From NCBI GenBank assembly GCA_020629635.1, contig JAHDCX010000002.1, positions 283,726 through 347,725 of the forward strand: a stretch of DNA of 64,000 nucleotides, given 5' to 3'. Under the pieces are notes generated by a model. It was not told where the DNA came from, did not search any database, and worked only from the letters and a program-made list of their open reading frames with translations. Both the position numbers and the translations under genes were made by a program. Positions 26,852 to 36,728 of this stretch are shown here, in pieces; within the stretch, counting starts at the first letter, position 1, and each line of letters opens with the position of its first letter. This DNA is from Acidimicrobiales bacterium. Lineage in GTDB: Bacteria; Actinomycetota; Acidimicrobiia; Acidimicrobiales; SHLQ01.

Positions 26852-27768
26852 ATGCCAACCGGTCGGGAATCGCCGCGAACGCAACGAGGATTCTCCGCCC
26901 CAGTCTCGCCGCTCGACGAGATCCTCTCGGCTCGTGATGAGCTGGTCGAGGCCGACCTCTCCAGACTCGAGGAACTACACGCCGAGATCGCCCGATGTAT
27001 GTCGAAAAAGGGATTCGACTACGAGCCGGTCAACGTCCGAGCCCAATACGACGCCGCCCAAACCGCTGCTGCAGAGGACGCAGACCGAAGCTCCGTCGAT
27101 TGGGTTCGCCAGTTCGGATTCGGCATCACGACCCGCGTGACAACGGCGGATCTCCAGTTCGAACAGGTTTCGCGCCTCGGATCCGGCGAGGACACCGAAC
27201 CGCTCCCGACAAGAGTGGGGGAGGACGGCGTCATCGAAGTCCTCGACAGCGTCGACGCGGTTGCGTACCAAGAAGCGCTGTACGGCTCGGGTGTGGATGG
27301 CTCTGGCGGTTGCCTTGCGACGGCTTCAGCATCCATCTTCGGCGAGCGTGCGGCGGTGGTCGAACAGGACGAGCTTGGGCGGCTTCTGAGCGGCCTCGCC
27401 GATCGGATCGAATCCGATCCTCGGGTGGTTCAAGACCGACAACATGGCCGCTCGTGCCTGACCGGGTGGAGGAGGAATTCTGGGGCACTGATGAGGACGT
27501 CGTGGTGTTCGACGTCTCCGCCTCTGATGACGCGGTCGTCCCGCAGGGAGAACGCCCTCTTCTGAGTCAGGACTTCCTTGTGCGTGTCAATGAAGAGCTC
27601 GAACAACTCCAGGCCCACGAGCTCGAGATGGCGGCTTTGGTCCTCGAGTGCGACGCACATACTCCGCCGTTTCACCTGAGCTCGGTCTTCGTGGAGGTGC
27701 GAGATCGATTGGAAGTCGACTTCATTGCAGCGAATCAACGAATCATCGATCAACTCGCCGGCGATTGA
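26852..27768 (+). pseudogene. Frameshifted protein of an actinobacterial secreted-type family
   Basis: One frame from ATG 26852 codes DEILSARDELVEADLSRLEE, EIARCMSKKGFDYEPVNV and RVTTADLQFEQVSRLG onward, up to ADRIESDPRVV near 27430. The coherent sequence then changes frame: DNMAAR can be read in a second frame (about 27437-27454), CLTGW back in the first, and from about 27465 a third frame gives VEEEFWGTDEDVVVFDVSAS to AANQRIIDQLAGD, ending at 27768. At least two to three indels are implied. No signal peptide is seen upstream, although related proteins are usually secreted. Decay or sequencing error are both possible. Confidence 0.6.
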
Positions 27769-27829
27769 CCGCATGACGGTGTCCTTGACGCTGCCGAGCG
27801 AAGTCGTTGACGATTGACTTCCGCCTGCT

Positions 27830-28825
27830 TCAGACGATGAGGCTTTCGACCTTGTCGACGAGGTGGTCGGCGGCGGCCTTGAGTGCTGCGCCGCCGGCGG
27901 TCTCGGCGAAGGGATCGATCGCCGTCGTCGCCTGATCGGCGTAGCGGCGAGCGTCGGCGTGGGCTGAACGCAGCGCTCCGCTGGCCTTGACCAGCTCACG
28001 GGCTTCGTCCCGTGCGGTCGTGTCGATCGGGCGTCCGAGCAGCTGGCGGAGATCGGCGCCGACCTCGCCATGGGCCATCGCCCGAATGACCGGCAGCGTG
28101 TAGACGCCTTCGATCATGTCGTTGCCGGCGGGCTTGCCGAGCTCCTCATCGGTCGCCGTGAGGTCGAGGATGTCATCGACGATCTGAAACGCCAGGCCAT
28201 AGGCGCTACCGAACGTCGTCAGCAGATCGATGCGGTCCCGCTCGAGCCCCGCCACGATGCCGCCGATCCGACACGCTGCTGCGAGCAGCGACGCCGTCTT
28301 GCCGTCGATCGATTTGAGATAGGACTCCTCGGTCCGGTCGACCCGGTACAGGTACTCGAGCTCGCGAACCTGACCGTCGCACAGCTGGCTGATCGTGTTG
28401 GCCAGCAGCCCCGCCACCTCCGTACCGAGGGACGCAGCGATCTCCGACGCTCGGCCGAGGAGGAAGTCCCCGGCGAGGATGGCGTGCTGGTTGCCCCACT
28501 TCGAGTTGACGCTCTCGACTGCGCGGCGCGTTGTCGCAGCGTCCATCACGTCGTCGTGGTACAGCGAGCCTTGATGGACGAGCTCGACGGCGACGGCGCC
28601 GAGGATGACGTCGTGTTCGGCCGGAGCGAACTCGACCGATGACGCGGCGGCGGACGTGATGCAGAACCCCGGCCGGACGCGCTTGCCACCGGCAGAGATG
28701 AGGTGGGACGCGATGTCCTTGAGGAGCTCGTTGTCGGTCTGCACCGATTCGTGAAGCTCTGCTTCGACCCGCGTGAGGTCGGCAGCGAGCGTCGGCACCT
28801 GCTCCAGCGGGCTCGTTGTCGACAT
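27830..28825 (-). CDS. Polyprenyl diphosphate synthase (trans-isoprenyl, long chain)
   Basis: 331 residues from ATG 28825. It condenses isopentenyl diphosphate units to make a polyprenyl diphosphate, probably the menaquinone side chain. The first Asp-rich motif is in [15 protein letters not shown] (DDxxD) and the second in [24 protein letters not shown] is the IPP/phosphate-binding block and [18 protein letters not shown] is the conserved helix. The chain length cannot be read with confidence; a small residue cluster before the first DDxxD suggests a long product. It is divergent from clpC. Confidence 0.92.
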   Translation of the reverse strand: MSTTSPLEQVPTLAADLTRVEAELHESVQTDNELLKDIASHLISAGGKRVRPGFCITSAAASSVEFAPAEHDVILGAVAVELVHQGSLYHDDVMDAATTRRAVESVNSKWGNQHAILAGDFLLGRASEIAASLGTEVAGLLANTISQLCDGQVRELEYLYRVDRTEESYLKSIDGKTASLLAAACRIGGIVAGLERDRIDLLTTFGSAYGLAFQIVDDILDLTATDEELGKPAGNDMIEGVYTLPVIRAMAHGEVGADLRQLLGRPIDTTARDEARELVKASGALRSAHADARRYADQATTAIDPFAETAGGAALKAAADHLVDKVESLIV

Positions 28826-29067
28826 GGCCCAAGCGTACGGAACCTTGTGAAACGACGCGCAACCAAGTGAGCACCAAGTCGGACGCAGGCGCAGAACGTC
28901 CGGCGGGAATGAATTGCCCATGCACAGCGCTAACCCCTGAACAGGTCCTGCCGACTGGCAGGAATGGCCCGGGTCTTCTGGCTCAGATGGACGCACCTCC
29001 ACTCGAACGTGCGGCGTCGGAGCGCCTCGGTAGACTCGGCCACACACCAGGTCGCAAGGAGAAATCG

Positions 29068-31617
29068 TTGTTCGAAAGATTCACCGATCGTGCTCGACGG
29101 GTCGTGGTGCTTGCGCAGGAAGAAGCCCGCCTGCTCAACCACAACTACATCGGCACCGAGCACATCCTGCTCGGCCTCATCCACGAGGGTGAGGGCGTCG
29201 CCGCCAAAGCACTCGAATCGCTCGGCATCTCGCTCGAAGCCGTCCGCAGCCAGGTCGAAGAGATCATCGGCCAGGGTGGCTCGTCGCCCAGCGGACACAT
29301 CCCATTCACGCCACGCGCCAAGAAGGTGCTCGAGCTGTCGCTTCGAGAAGCGTTGCAGCTCGGTCACAACTACATCGGCACCGAGCACATCCTGCTCGGC
29401 CTCATCCGTGAGGGTGAGGGCGTTGCCGCACAGGTGCTGGTCAAGCTCGGCGCCGATCTCTCCCGGGTGCGCCAGCAGGTCATCCAGTTGCTGTCCGGCT
29501 ACTCCGGCCCTGCAGGTGGCGGCTCGGGTTCGTCCTCCTCGGCCGGCGGCGAGAAGGCCGGTGCGACTGCTGGCGGCAGCGGCGGCGGCGACGCCAACGG
29601 TTCGCTCGTGCTCGATCAGTTCGGCCGCAACCTCACGCAGGTTGCCCGCGAGAAGGGCCTCGACCCGGTAGTCGGACGTGCCCGCGAGACCGAACGGGTC
29701 ATGCAGGTCCTTTCCCGACGGTCCAAGAACAACCCCGTGCTCATCGGTGAGCCCGGCGTCGGCAAGACCGCGATCGTCGAAGGTCTCGCCCAGGCGATTG
29801 CCAACGACGACGTTCCGGACACGATCCGCAACAAGCAGCTGTACACGCTCGATCTCGGTGCCCTCGTCGCTGGGTCCCGCTACCGCGGCGACTTCGAGGA
29901 GCGCCTCAAGAAGGTTCTGAAGGAGATCAAGACCCGCGGCGACATCATTCTCTTCATCGACGAGATCCACACCCTCGTCGGTGCGGGCGCTGCCGAAGGT
30001 GCCATCGACGCGGCGAGCATCCTCAAGCCGATGCTGGCTCGCGGCGAACTCCAAACCATTGGTGCCACCACGCTCGACGAATACCGCAAGCACCTCGAAA
30101 AGGACGCCGCGCTCGAGCGTCGCTTCCAGCCGGTCAAGGTCGAGGAGCCCTCGGTGGCGCACACGATCGAGATCCTCAAGGGTCTCCGTGAGCGGTACGA
30201 GGAGCACCACCGCGTCACGATCACCGATCAGGCGCTTGTTGCCGCGGCCAACCTCGCCGACCGCTACATCTCCGACCGTTTCCTTCCGGACAAGGCGATC
30301 GACCTGATCGATGAGGCTGGGTCGCGTCTGCGCATCAAGCGCATGAACACGCCACCGGAATACAAGGAGATCGAGTCCGAGATCGCCGACGTCGTCCGCC
30401 AGAAGAAGGTCGCCGTCGAGGAGCAGCAGTTCGAAGAAGCCGGTCGTCTCCGCGACCGCGAGAAGGAACTGCTGGCCAAGCGCGAAGAGGTCGAGGCCGA
30501 GATCAAGGCCGCTGGCACGGATCTGTTCGACGAGGTCGATGAAGAGGCCGTCGCCGACGTGCTCAGCCTCTGGACTGGCATTCCCGTCCAACAGCTCACC
30601 GAAGAAGAGACCCAGAAGCTCCTCCGCATGGAAGACGAGCTCCACAAGCGGGTCATCGGCCAGGAGGATGCCATCCAGGCGGTCTCGCGGGCCATCCGCC
30701 GCACCCGTGCCGGGCTCAAGGACCCCAAGCGTCCGTCGGGTTCGTTCATCTTCCTGGGCCCGTCTGGCGTGGGCAAGACCGAACTCGCCAAGACCCTCGC
30801 CGAGTTCCTCTTCGGCGACGAGCAGGCGCTGATCAGCCTCGACATGTCGGAGTACATGGAGAAGCACACGGTGAGCCGCCTCGTCGGTTCGCCTCCCGGC
30901 TACGTCGGCTACGACGAAGGCGGCCAGCTGACCGAGGCCGTGCGCCGCAAGCCGTTCTCGGTCGTCCTCTTCGACGAGATCGAAAAGGGCCACCCGGACG
31001 TCTTCAACACGCTCCTGCAGATCCTCGAAGAGGGTCGCCTCACCGACAGCCAGGGTCGCTCGGTCGACTTCCGCAACACCGTGCTGATCATGACCTCGAA
31101 CCTCGGTACCCGCGATCTCCGCAAGGCGAATCTCGGATTCACCAAAGCCGATCAGGCGGTCAGCTACGAGCGCATGAAGGAAAAGGTCAACGATGCGCTC
31201 AAGGATCACTTCCGTCCGGAGTTCCTGAACCGGATCGACGACACCATCGTCTTCCACGAGCTGAGCCAAGAAGAGGTCCGTCAGATCGTCGACATGATGA
31301 TCTCCCGGGTCGCCACGCAGATGGCTGGCCAGGGCATGGGCCTCGAGCTCACCGATGCGGCGAAGGACTTTGTGTCCGTCAAGGGCTACGACCCGACGCT
31401 CGGCGCTCGTCCACTTCGTCGTGCGCTGCAGCGCCTCGTCGAGGACCCGCTCTCCGAGAAGCTCCTGTACAAGGAGTTCCGGGCCGGTGAGATCATCATC
31501 GTGGACGTCGAGGACGATCCGGAGCACGAGGGCGAGCAGATGATCGTCTTCCGAGCGATCGAAGGCTTCGAGCCTCCGCCGATCGAAGAGCTCGAGGATT
31601 CCGAGCAGACCGTCTGA
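29068..31617 (+). CDS. clpC: ATP-dependent Clp protease ATP-binding subunit ClpC
   Basis: 849 residues from the TTG at 29068, chosen because an AAGGAG site lies 6 nt upstream and ClpC proteins begin [M][19 protein letters not shown]. ClpC unfolds substrates for ClpP. Two N-terminal Clp_N repeats each contain [15 protein letters not shown] Gly/Ser linker leads to AAA-1 with [16 protein letters not shown]. The M domain/UVR helix is [20 protein letters not shown], and AAA-2 has [16 protein letters not shown]. The upstream 240 bp include a CCTGCC-GACT-GGCAGG palindrome (28947-28962), but I recognise no HspR, CtsR or ClgR operator. Confidence 0.96.
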   Translation: MFERFTDRARRVVVLAQEEARLLNHNYIGTEHILLGLIHEGEGVAAKALESLGISLEAVRSQVEEIIGQGGSSPSGHIPFTPRAKKVLELSLREALQLGHNYIGTEHILLGLIREGEGVAAQVLVKLGADLSRVRQQVIQLLSGYSGPAGGGSGSSSSAGGEKAGATAGGSGGGDANGSLVLDQFGRNLTQVAREKGLDPVVGRARETERVMQVLSRRSKNNPVLIGEPGVGKTAIVEGLAQAIANDDVPDTIRNKQLYTLDLGALVAGSRYRGDFEERLKKVLKEIKTRGDIILFIDEIHTLVGAGAAEGAIDAASILKPMLARGELQTIGATTLDEYRKHLEKDAALERRFQPVKVEEPSVAHTIEILKGLRERYEEHHRVTITDQALVAAANLADRYISDRFLPDKAIDLIDEAGSRLRIKRMNTPPEYKEIESEIADVVRQKKVAVEEQQFEEAGRLRDREKELLAKREEVEAEIKAAGTDLFDEVDEEAVADVLSLWTGIPVQQLTEEETQKLLRMEDELHKRVIGQEDAIQAVSRAIRRTRAGLKDPKRPSGSFIFLGPSGVGKTELAKTLAEFLFGDEQALISLDMSEYMEKHTVSRLVGSPPGYVGYDEGGQLTEAVRRKPFSVVLFDEIEKGHPDVFNTLLQILEEGRLTDSQGRSVDFRNTVLIMTSNLGTRDLRKANLGFTKADQAVSYERMKEKVNDALKDHFRPEFLNRIDDTIVFHELSQEEVRQIVDMMISRVATQMAGQGMGLELTDAAKDFVSVKGYDPTLGARPLRRALQRLVEDPLSEKLLYKEFRAGEIIIVDVEDDPEHEGEQMIVFRAIEGFEPPPIEELEDSEQTV

Positions 31618-31625
31618 TTTCACGA

Positions 31626-31685
31626 CGCTCCACCACGGAGCGCGACAAATCGGGTGTTTCAGCTCCGTGTCCATCGACACGGAGC
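31626..31685 (+). terminator. Two stem-loops after clpC
   Basis: CGCTCC-ACCAC-GGAGCG (31626-31642) is a perfect 6-bp stem. GCTCCGTGTC-CATC-GACACGGAGC (31662-31685) is a perfect 10-bp stem with a 4-nt loop. Both use the same GCTCC/GGAGC core, so they could also fold alternatively. They begin 9 bp after the clpC stop. There is no T-tract, as is common for actinobacterial terminators. Confidence 0.7.
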
Positions 31686-31738
31686 CGGAACCGATCCGAA
31701 ATGGCTGTTGACGGGGGTACCGCCTACCGTGGTCGGCC

Positions 31739-33223
31739 GTGGTGCTCCTCCGTCGGTTGCTTGTGGTCGCGTTCGTCGCGCTCGTGGCGTCCGCCTGTCA
31801 GGTCGACGCAGTCGTCGACATCGATGTGGCGGACGACGGATCCGGATCGGTGCGGCTCACGACAGCCTTCGACGAGGAGATCGTGGAGGCTGCCCCTGAG
31901 CTGCGGGACGGCCTTCGGGTCGAAGATCTCGCTGCCGCGGGCTGGGTGGTCGAAGGGCCGCGTGAGGCCGAGACCGGCGGGGCGGTCGTAGTCACGGCCA
32001 CGAAGGAGTATGGCTCGCCAGATCTGCTTCAGCGGGTCCTCGACGAGATCGCCGGGCCCAATGGTCTCTTCACGGACTTTCGCGTCGAGCAGACCCGAAC
32101 ATTTGCTCGGACCACCTACAACTTCTCCGGAACGGTGGATCCGAGTATCAGTCTCGAGACCTTCGGCGACGACACCCTGACCGGGCTTGGTCTCAATGGT
32201 CCGCTCGGTCTGACGCTTGCGGAGCTCGAGGCGGCGGCCGGTCGCCCGTTGGACGAGACGGTCAACCTCACCGTCAACGTGACCCTGCCGAACAACGTCG
32301 AGGCGAACACGTCGCTCATCGAGGGGCAGACGGCGACGTGGGAAGTCCGGCCGACCGATCCACTTCCGACGACGCTCGATGCCACGTCGAGCGTCGAGGA
32401 TCGGCTCCCGCGGATCTGGGCGGCGGTTGCCCTCGTCGCCCTCGCCCTGCTCGCGACGCTTCTGGTGTTTCGTGTGCTGGCGAGGCTCGGGGGGAGACGC
32501 AGCTCGGGACGCGACGACGACAAGGTCGAGATGCGTCGACCCGATCGACCGACCTCCGAACCCAAGACCGCCACGGCACCGCGCGAACGTCCGCCGCGGC
32601 TCGAGCTGGTCGTGCTCGATGCTCGGGGGGTTCTCTATGACGAGGCCAACGACATCGGCGCCCGACTCGTGCCGTTCGTCCGGTCACGGGGTTCGAAGGC
32701 ATCGCTGCAGGAGATCAACGACGCGTTCCGAGCGGCCAGCCTCGGTCGACTGTCGACATCAGAACTCTGGGAGGCGCTCGGACTCGACACCGATTCGGGG
32801 GCGCTCGACCTCGCCTACACCGAAGAGTTCCGCCTGCGGTCTGGCGTGCTCGATTTCATCGACCGGCTGCACGAACGGGGCCTGCGGGTGGCCGTCATCA
32901 CCAACAACGCCGTGTCGTGGTCCAAGGCGATCCGGGCGCGATTCGATCTCGACACCCACGTCGACACCTGGGTCGTGTCCGGAGAGATCGGGACCCGGAA
33001 GCCTGATGCGGCGTTCTTCGAGGCGCTTCGCCGCATGACGGGCGTGGAGTTCGCCGACAGCTTGCTCATCGACGATCAGATCGACGATCTCGACATGGCT
33101 CGGTCGCTGGGAATGTCGACGGCGATGTTCGTGCCATCGGGTGCGCAGCTGCCATCGTCGTCACCGCACCCGATCGTGCACGGCTTCGAGAGCTTCTTCG
33201 GCCGTCGGCGTACCGACGCCTGA
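31739..33223 (+). CDS. LppM-like lipoprotein domain, TM segment and HAD-like domain fusion
   Basis: 494 residues from GTG 31739. A lipoprotein signal (RRLLVVAFVALVASAC, lipobox Cys20) starts an LppM/DUF3153-like extracytoplasmic domain (VDAVVDIDVADDGSGSVRLT). One TM helix follows (IWAAVALVALALLATLLVF, about 229-250), then a basic linker and a HAD-like domain from about residue 288. HAD motif I reads LDARGVLYDE, so the usual acid-base Asp is Arg. Motif II is VAVITNN, the motif III Lys is in TRKPDAAFFEAL and motif IV is LLIDDQIDDLDMA. The HAD part would face the cytoplasm and is probably weak or inactive as a phosphatase. The function is unknown. Confidence 0.8.
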   Translation: MVLLRRLLVVAFVALVASACQVDAVVDIDVADDGSGSVRLTTAFDEEIVEAAPELRDGLRVEDLAAAGWVVEGPREAETGGAVVVTATKEYGSPDLLQRVLDEIAGPNGLFTDFRVEQTRTFARTTYNFSGTVDPSISLETFGDDTLTGLGLNGPLGLTLAELEAAAGRPLDETVNLTVNVTLPNNVEANTSLIEGQTATWEVRPTDPLPTTLDATSSVEDRLPRIWAAVALVALALLATLLVFRVLARLGGRRSSGRDDDKVEMRRPDRPTSEPKTATAPRERPPRLELVVLDARGVLYDEANDIGARLVPFVRSRGSKASLQEINDAFRAASLGRLSTSELWEALGLDTDSGALDLAYTEEFRLRSGVLDFIDRLHERGLRVAVITNNAVSWSKAIRARFDLDTHVDTWVVSGEIGTRKPDAAFFEALRRMTGVEFADSLLIDDQIDDLDMARSLGMSTAMFVPSGAQLPSSSPHPIVHGFESFFGRRRTDA

Positions 33224-33236
33224 CCGGTCTGGCGCC

Positions 33237-34691
33237 TCAGGCGTCGACGGTGACCGAATCGGGTAGGCGCCCCTTGCGGAAGACTCGCCACAGGTCTGGG
33301 CCGACCTTGGGTGCGATGTCGAACCACAGCGCCGACGCCGTTCGACCGCCTTGATCGGCGTCGATCGAGGTCAGGACGCCGACATAGGTCGCGTATCCGG
33401 GCTGGCGGTCAGATTCGACGAAGAGATGCAGGGTCCGGGGTCCGGCCTCGAGCTCGGACTGCAGCGCGTCAGAGAGATCGGCTTCGGCATCCCACCGGTA
33501 CCGTCCGGGATTCTCGAACGGCGAGGGGCGACGCCTCCGCTCCGGCAGCTTGTCGACGAGAACCACCTCCTCGTCGACGGTGAAGATCTCGTCGCTGATG
33601 GACCGCAGTGCGGTGCCTGTCTGGTCGAAGAGGCCAGGGAGCTGGTCGATGGTGAAGGTGGCACCGGGATCGAGATCATGGTCGACGGGTTCTGGTGTGG
33701 TCGTTTGCTCGTCCCGGAGGTCGATGACCTCGTTGGATGATTCGGGTTCCGAGGTGTGAAGGTCCGGCGTCAGGCGAACCGTGTCGCCGGTCGGGGCCGG
33801 AGGATCGTCCGCCGCCTGCTCGTCGTGGACCGACTCGTCGCCACCTTCGGCGCCTTCGTGGACCGCGTCGTCGTGGCCGTCCACTGCGGGGTCGTCGTCG
33901 GCGCCGTCATCACCGAGGAGCGCTTCGTCCTGATGCTCAGCCTCGTCCGGCTCCTCGACGGTCTCGTTCCCCGCGGTGTCGTGCGCCTCGGCAACCTCGT
34001 GGACTTCGGCTTCGTCGTGTGCTCCAGACTCGGCGTCGCTCTCGACCGTGGAAGGTTCGCCCTCGACGAGGTCGGGGACGGGCGGAGCCGGGGGCTCGAC
34101 GGAGTCGACCGCCTCAGGCTCGGGCGACTCCCCGACGACGGTCACGTTGGGCTCCGCTCCGTTGTCTCGGCGGCGGACGACGAGGGGTCCGGCCTCGCCG
34201 CCGTCGAACAGGTCGATCTCATAGAGCTCGACGTCGACGCCGGGAAGTGTCGCTTCGAGGATCGCCAGTCGCTGCGCATGTGCCGTGATCACGACAAAGA
34301 AATGAGACCCCGACAGCGAGATCGTGGCATTCGGGGAGAGGTCGAGGAGTGCCTCGTAGAAGGTCGCTGTATCCCCGTACAGGCCAGCCAGGTCTCGGAG
34401 TTGGAGCGAATCGAGCCAGCTGTCGATGTCGGTCATGCGTTGGGTGAGCTCGAGCTCGTCCCCGGCGAGGTCATCGATCACCGTGCACCGGAGCGTGCCG
34501 TCCGGTATCAGTTCGAGGCGAGCGGGTCGATCGTGGTGATCGAGCTGATCCCAGGCGCCGATCCGAAGCGAACCGGCGGTGTTGGCGACGAGATCGCACA
34601 GCGCCGGTGTCAGATCGTTGCGGATGTCGGTCCGCAGCTCGAGCGGGCTGATGCCGTCTTTGGTGAGCGTGTAGAGCGTCTTGGGGTCCAT
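33237..34691 (-). CDS. Uncharacterised protein with long acidic low-complexity linker
   Basis: 484 residues from ATG 34691. An N-terminal domain (about 1-165) contains ELRTDIRNDLTPALCDLVAN and ISLSGSHFFVVITAHAQRLA. The middle (about 185-330) is dominated by Glu, Asp, His and Ala, apparently disordered. The C-terminal 120 residues form another domain (LPGLFDQTGTALRSISDEIF, then RTLHLFVESDRQPGYATYVG). No signal peptide, TM segment or catalytic motif is visible and I recognise no family. The forward frames over the linker are composition shadows. Confidence 0.7.
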   Translation of the reverse strand: MDPKTLYTLTKDGISPLELRTDIRNDLTPALCDLVANTAGSLRIGAWDQLDHHDRPARLELIPDGTLRCTVIDDLAGDELELTQRMTDIDSWLDSLQLRDLAGLYGDTATFYEALLDLSPNATISLSGSHFFVVITAHAQRLAILEATLPGVDVELYEIDLFDGGEAGPLVVRRRDNGAEPNVTVVGESPEPEAVDSVEPPAPPVPDLVEGEPSTVESDAESGAHDEAEVHEVAEAHDTAGNETVEEPDEAEHQDEALLGDDGADDDPAVDGHDDAVHEGAEGGDESVHDEQAADDPPAPTGDTVRLTPDLHTSEPESSNEVIDLRDEQTTTPEPVDHDLDPGATFTIDQLPGLFDQTGTALRSISDEIFTVDEEVVLVDKLPERRRRPSPFENPGRYRWDAEADLSDALQSELEAGPRTLHLFVESDRQPGYATYVGVLTSIDADQGGRTASALWFDIAPKVGPDLWRVFRKGRLPDSVTVDA

Positions 34692-34770
34692 GAACTTCGC
34701 CTGGTGAGGAGACAAACGGATGTCGCGACGGTACCGCGAGCTTCGAGTGCGGCAAAAAACGAGCGGGCGG

Positions 34771-35418
34771 TCACCCTTCGGGTTCGAGGTGGCGCGGAAT
34801 GGCACGATCCGCGAACTCTTTGTTCGTGAGGGTCGTGAAGACCGCATGGGCGCGGGCGACGATGCGGCCCTCAAAGGTGGCCTCACTCGTCAGCTCGAAG
34901 GTCGTGTCGTCCTGATCCACGAGCCGTGCTCGAACCTCTGCGGCATTTTCGAGCGGGAACGGCCGGAGGTACTCGACGGTGAGGGTTCGGGTGAATCCAT
35001 TGATCGGCAGGAAGCGCTGGACAGCGCCGATCACGTCGTCGAAGACCGCAGCCACGAAGCCGCCGTGCGCCCGTCCGGGCGCACCTTCATAGGCTGGACC
35101 GGCGACGACATCGGCGACGACGTCGTCGCCGTCCCGGCGGAGCTGAATGTCGATTGGGGCGAGCGCATTCTGCGAGCCGCTGAACGGCGATTCCGGAAAG
35201 GACTCGAACATCGCCTGATCCGTCACATCGTCGCCCGACGTGGCCATGCGCGAGACGAAGCGGGCCTTTCGCTCCTCGAGCGACTGGGGATCGATCGCCT
35301 CGACCTGCTCGATGAGTTTTTCGAGTTCGCGGCGAAGAGTCTGGGCCTCGTCGTCATCGAGCGACCGTCGGACCAACAGGTCGGCGAGGTGATGAACGAG
35401 GTGAGGAAGCGACTCCAT
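34771..35418 (-). CDS. PaaI-type hotdog thioesterase family protein
   Basis: 215 residues from ATG 35418. The C-terminal 120 residues form a hotdog domain: ADVVAGPAYEGAPGRAHGGF includes the HGG element at the active-site helix, followed by VAAVFDDVIGAV, RTLTVEYLRPFPLENAAEV and AHAVFTTL. Such enzymes hydrolyse acyl-CoA thioesters. The N-terminal 70 residues are helical and may be a separate regulatory piece (HHLADLLVRRSLDDDEAQTL). It is divergent from the next gene; the substrate is unknown. Confidence 0.82.
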   Translation of the reverse strand: MESLPHLVHHLADLLVRRSLDDDEAQTLRRELEKLIEQVEAIDPQSLEERKARFVSRMATSGDDVTDQAMFESFPESPFSGSQNALAPIDIQLRRDGDDVVADVVAGPAYEGAPGRAHGGFVAAVFDDVIGAVQRFLPINGFTRTLTVEYLRPFPLENAAEVRARLVDQDDTTFELTSEATFEGRIVARAHAVFTTLTNKEFADRAIPRHLEPEG

Positions 35419-35531
35419 GGTCCGATCGTTGCCGTCACAACGATGCGCCGCCGAATCGGGTCGCCGCCGGGAAGATTTCACCGACGCCCACCACGGCGAC
35501 TGTCACTGGGTGGTGTAACAATGTCGTCATC

Positions 35532-36398
35532 ATGTCGTCACCCCGCTACACCGAGACGGTCGAAGCCGTCGACGAGCTGCGTGATCGCTGTCGCCGGGCC
35601 GAGCTGACGGCGGAGCAGTTCACCAACGAGGTCACCGACGTGTTCTACGAATACCTCGCTGACGAGGACCCTCGAGACGATGTGATCGGTCTCGTCGACT
35701 ACTGCGTGTCGGTCGCCGAGACGGTGTGCGACCTCGATCTGTTCGCCGATCGGGTCCTGCCACAGCGGCTCGACCATCAGCTCCGGTGGATCCTCGATCA
35801 ACAATCCGACGGTCAGAGCCTCACCCACCTCGTTCGGCGGCTTCGGGCCCAGCTGGAGGAGGGAGACCTCGACGCTCGGACCGAACTCGTCGAGTTGTGC
35901 CAGCGAGGCTACGAGACCCACCAAGAACTGTTCTCGGCGGTCGACTCCGAACGAGACGTGCTCGAGCTCGCACACGAGTTCGCGATCGTGCCCGCACTCG
36001 ACGCGGCGGTCCGGCCAACGGCGGCTGGGCGCCTCGCGGGGGAGGAGAAGAGCCGCGGTCTGGCCCTGCCTCGCGCGCTCGACCTGCTCGCACACCTCGC
36101 GAGCGACCCGATGCACGAGTGGGGCATGTCGGCACGCGACAGCCTCATCGATCTGTGCGAGTACGCAGAGACCGCCGGACAGGCGGCGCTGCGCATCCCG
36201 GTTCATCTGCTCACGGATCGCCAGCGCCAGCGCCTCTTCGAGGTCTACGCGCGACACGAGGAGTCGATCGGCCCCGATCTCGTTCGGATCTTCATTTCCG
36301 AACAGCAGCTCCGCGACCGCGAGATCCTGCGATCGGCCCTCTGGCAGGCAAACGACGCGGCACGGATGCCACGTTCGAACACCGCATCGACGCCGTAG
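35532..36398 (+). CDS. Uncharacterised mostly helical cytoplasmic protein
   Basis: 288 residues from ATG 35532. It is rich in Glu, Asp, Arg and Leu, with repeated helical segments (TVEAVDELRDRCRRAELTAE, QSLTHLVRRLRAQLEEGDLD) and no signal peptide, TM segment or catalytic motif that I recognise. ELAHEFAIVPALDAAVRPTA and DLCEYAETAGQAALRIPVHL are its most distinctive parts. It precedes a small membrane protein by 6 bp, so the two are probably one transcript. No function is assigned. Confidence 0.7.
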   Translation: MSSPRYTETVEAVDELRDRCRRAELTAEQFTNEVTDVFYEYLADEDPRDDVIGLVDYCVSVAETVCDLDLFADRVLPQRLDHQLRWILDQQSDGQSLTHLVRRLRAQLEEGDLDARTELVELCQRGYETHQELFSAVDSERDVLELAHEFAIVPALDAAVRPTAAGRLAGEEKSRGLALPRALDLLAHLASDPMHEWGMSARDSLIDLCEYAETAGQAALRIPVHLLTDRQRQRLFEVYARHEESIGPDLVRIFISEQQLRDREILRSALWQANDAARMPRSNTASTP

Positions 36399-36404
36399 AC
36401 CAAC

Positions 36405-36728
36405 ATGTCGCCAACCCAGGTGATCGTCGCCGTGATGGCGCTGGGATTCGTCGTGTTGTTGGTGGCTCCGTCGGTGCACCGTCGCAACACCCTTCGCTCA
36501 CGCGAAGCCGCGGTCGCCGCTCGGAGCCAGAGCGCCCGGCGCCTCCGGGATGCCGGCGGACTGGAGCGCCGTCTCGACCCGGTTGTCGACGCGGTTCGGG
36601 TTCGCGATGCACTCATCCTGCGAGGCGTCCGTGCCGAGATCCTGCGAGATCGCTCCGGGGTCTCGATCGTCTTCGACGCTGCCGATGCCGAGACGGTGGA
36701 TTCGGTGCTGGCCGAGCTCAGTCGGTGA
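36405..36728 (+). CDS. Small membrane-anchored protein (107 aa)
   Basis: One N-terminal TM segment (QVIVAVMALGFVVLLVAPSV) is followed by a basic helical stretch (HRRNTLRSREAAVAARSQSA) and a short C-terminal domain ending ETVDSVLAELSR. It lies 6 bp after the preceding helical protein. Its last 11 bp overlap the 3' end of the convergent SWIM-like gene. No family is recognised. Confidence 0.62.
   Translation: MSPTQVIVAVMALGFVVLLVAPSVHRRNTLRSREAAVAARSQSARRLRDAGGLERRLDPVVDAVRVRDALILRGVRAEILRDRSGVSIVFDAADAETVDSVLAELSR

Noticed and set aside
27437-27470. Second selenocysteine site in the frameshifted gene (TGA after DNMAARA)
   Set aside because: Sequence continuity needs changes of reading frame rather than a read-through, and no Cys is expected at that position.
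28826-29067. HspR (HAIR), CtsR or ClgR operator upstream of clpC
   Set aside because: Only a short CCTGCC/GGCAGG palindrome is present; none of the known consensus sites can be seen.
28930-31680. 916-residue open frame antisense to clpC
   Set aside because: Its composition (Leu, Asp, Glu, Val, Arg runs) mirrors the reverse of clpC codons; it has no domain, and high GC content makes such shadows common.
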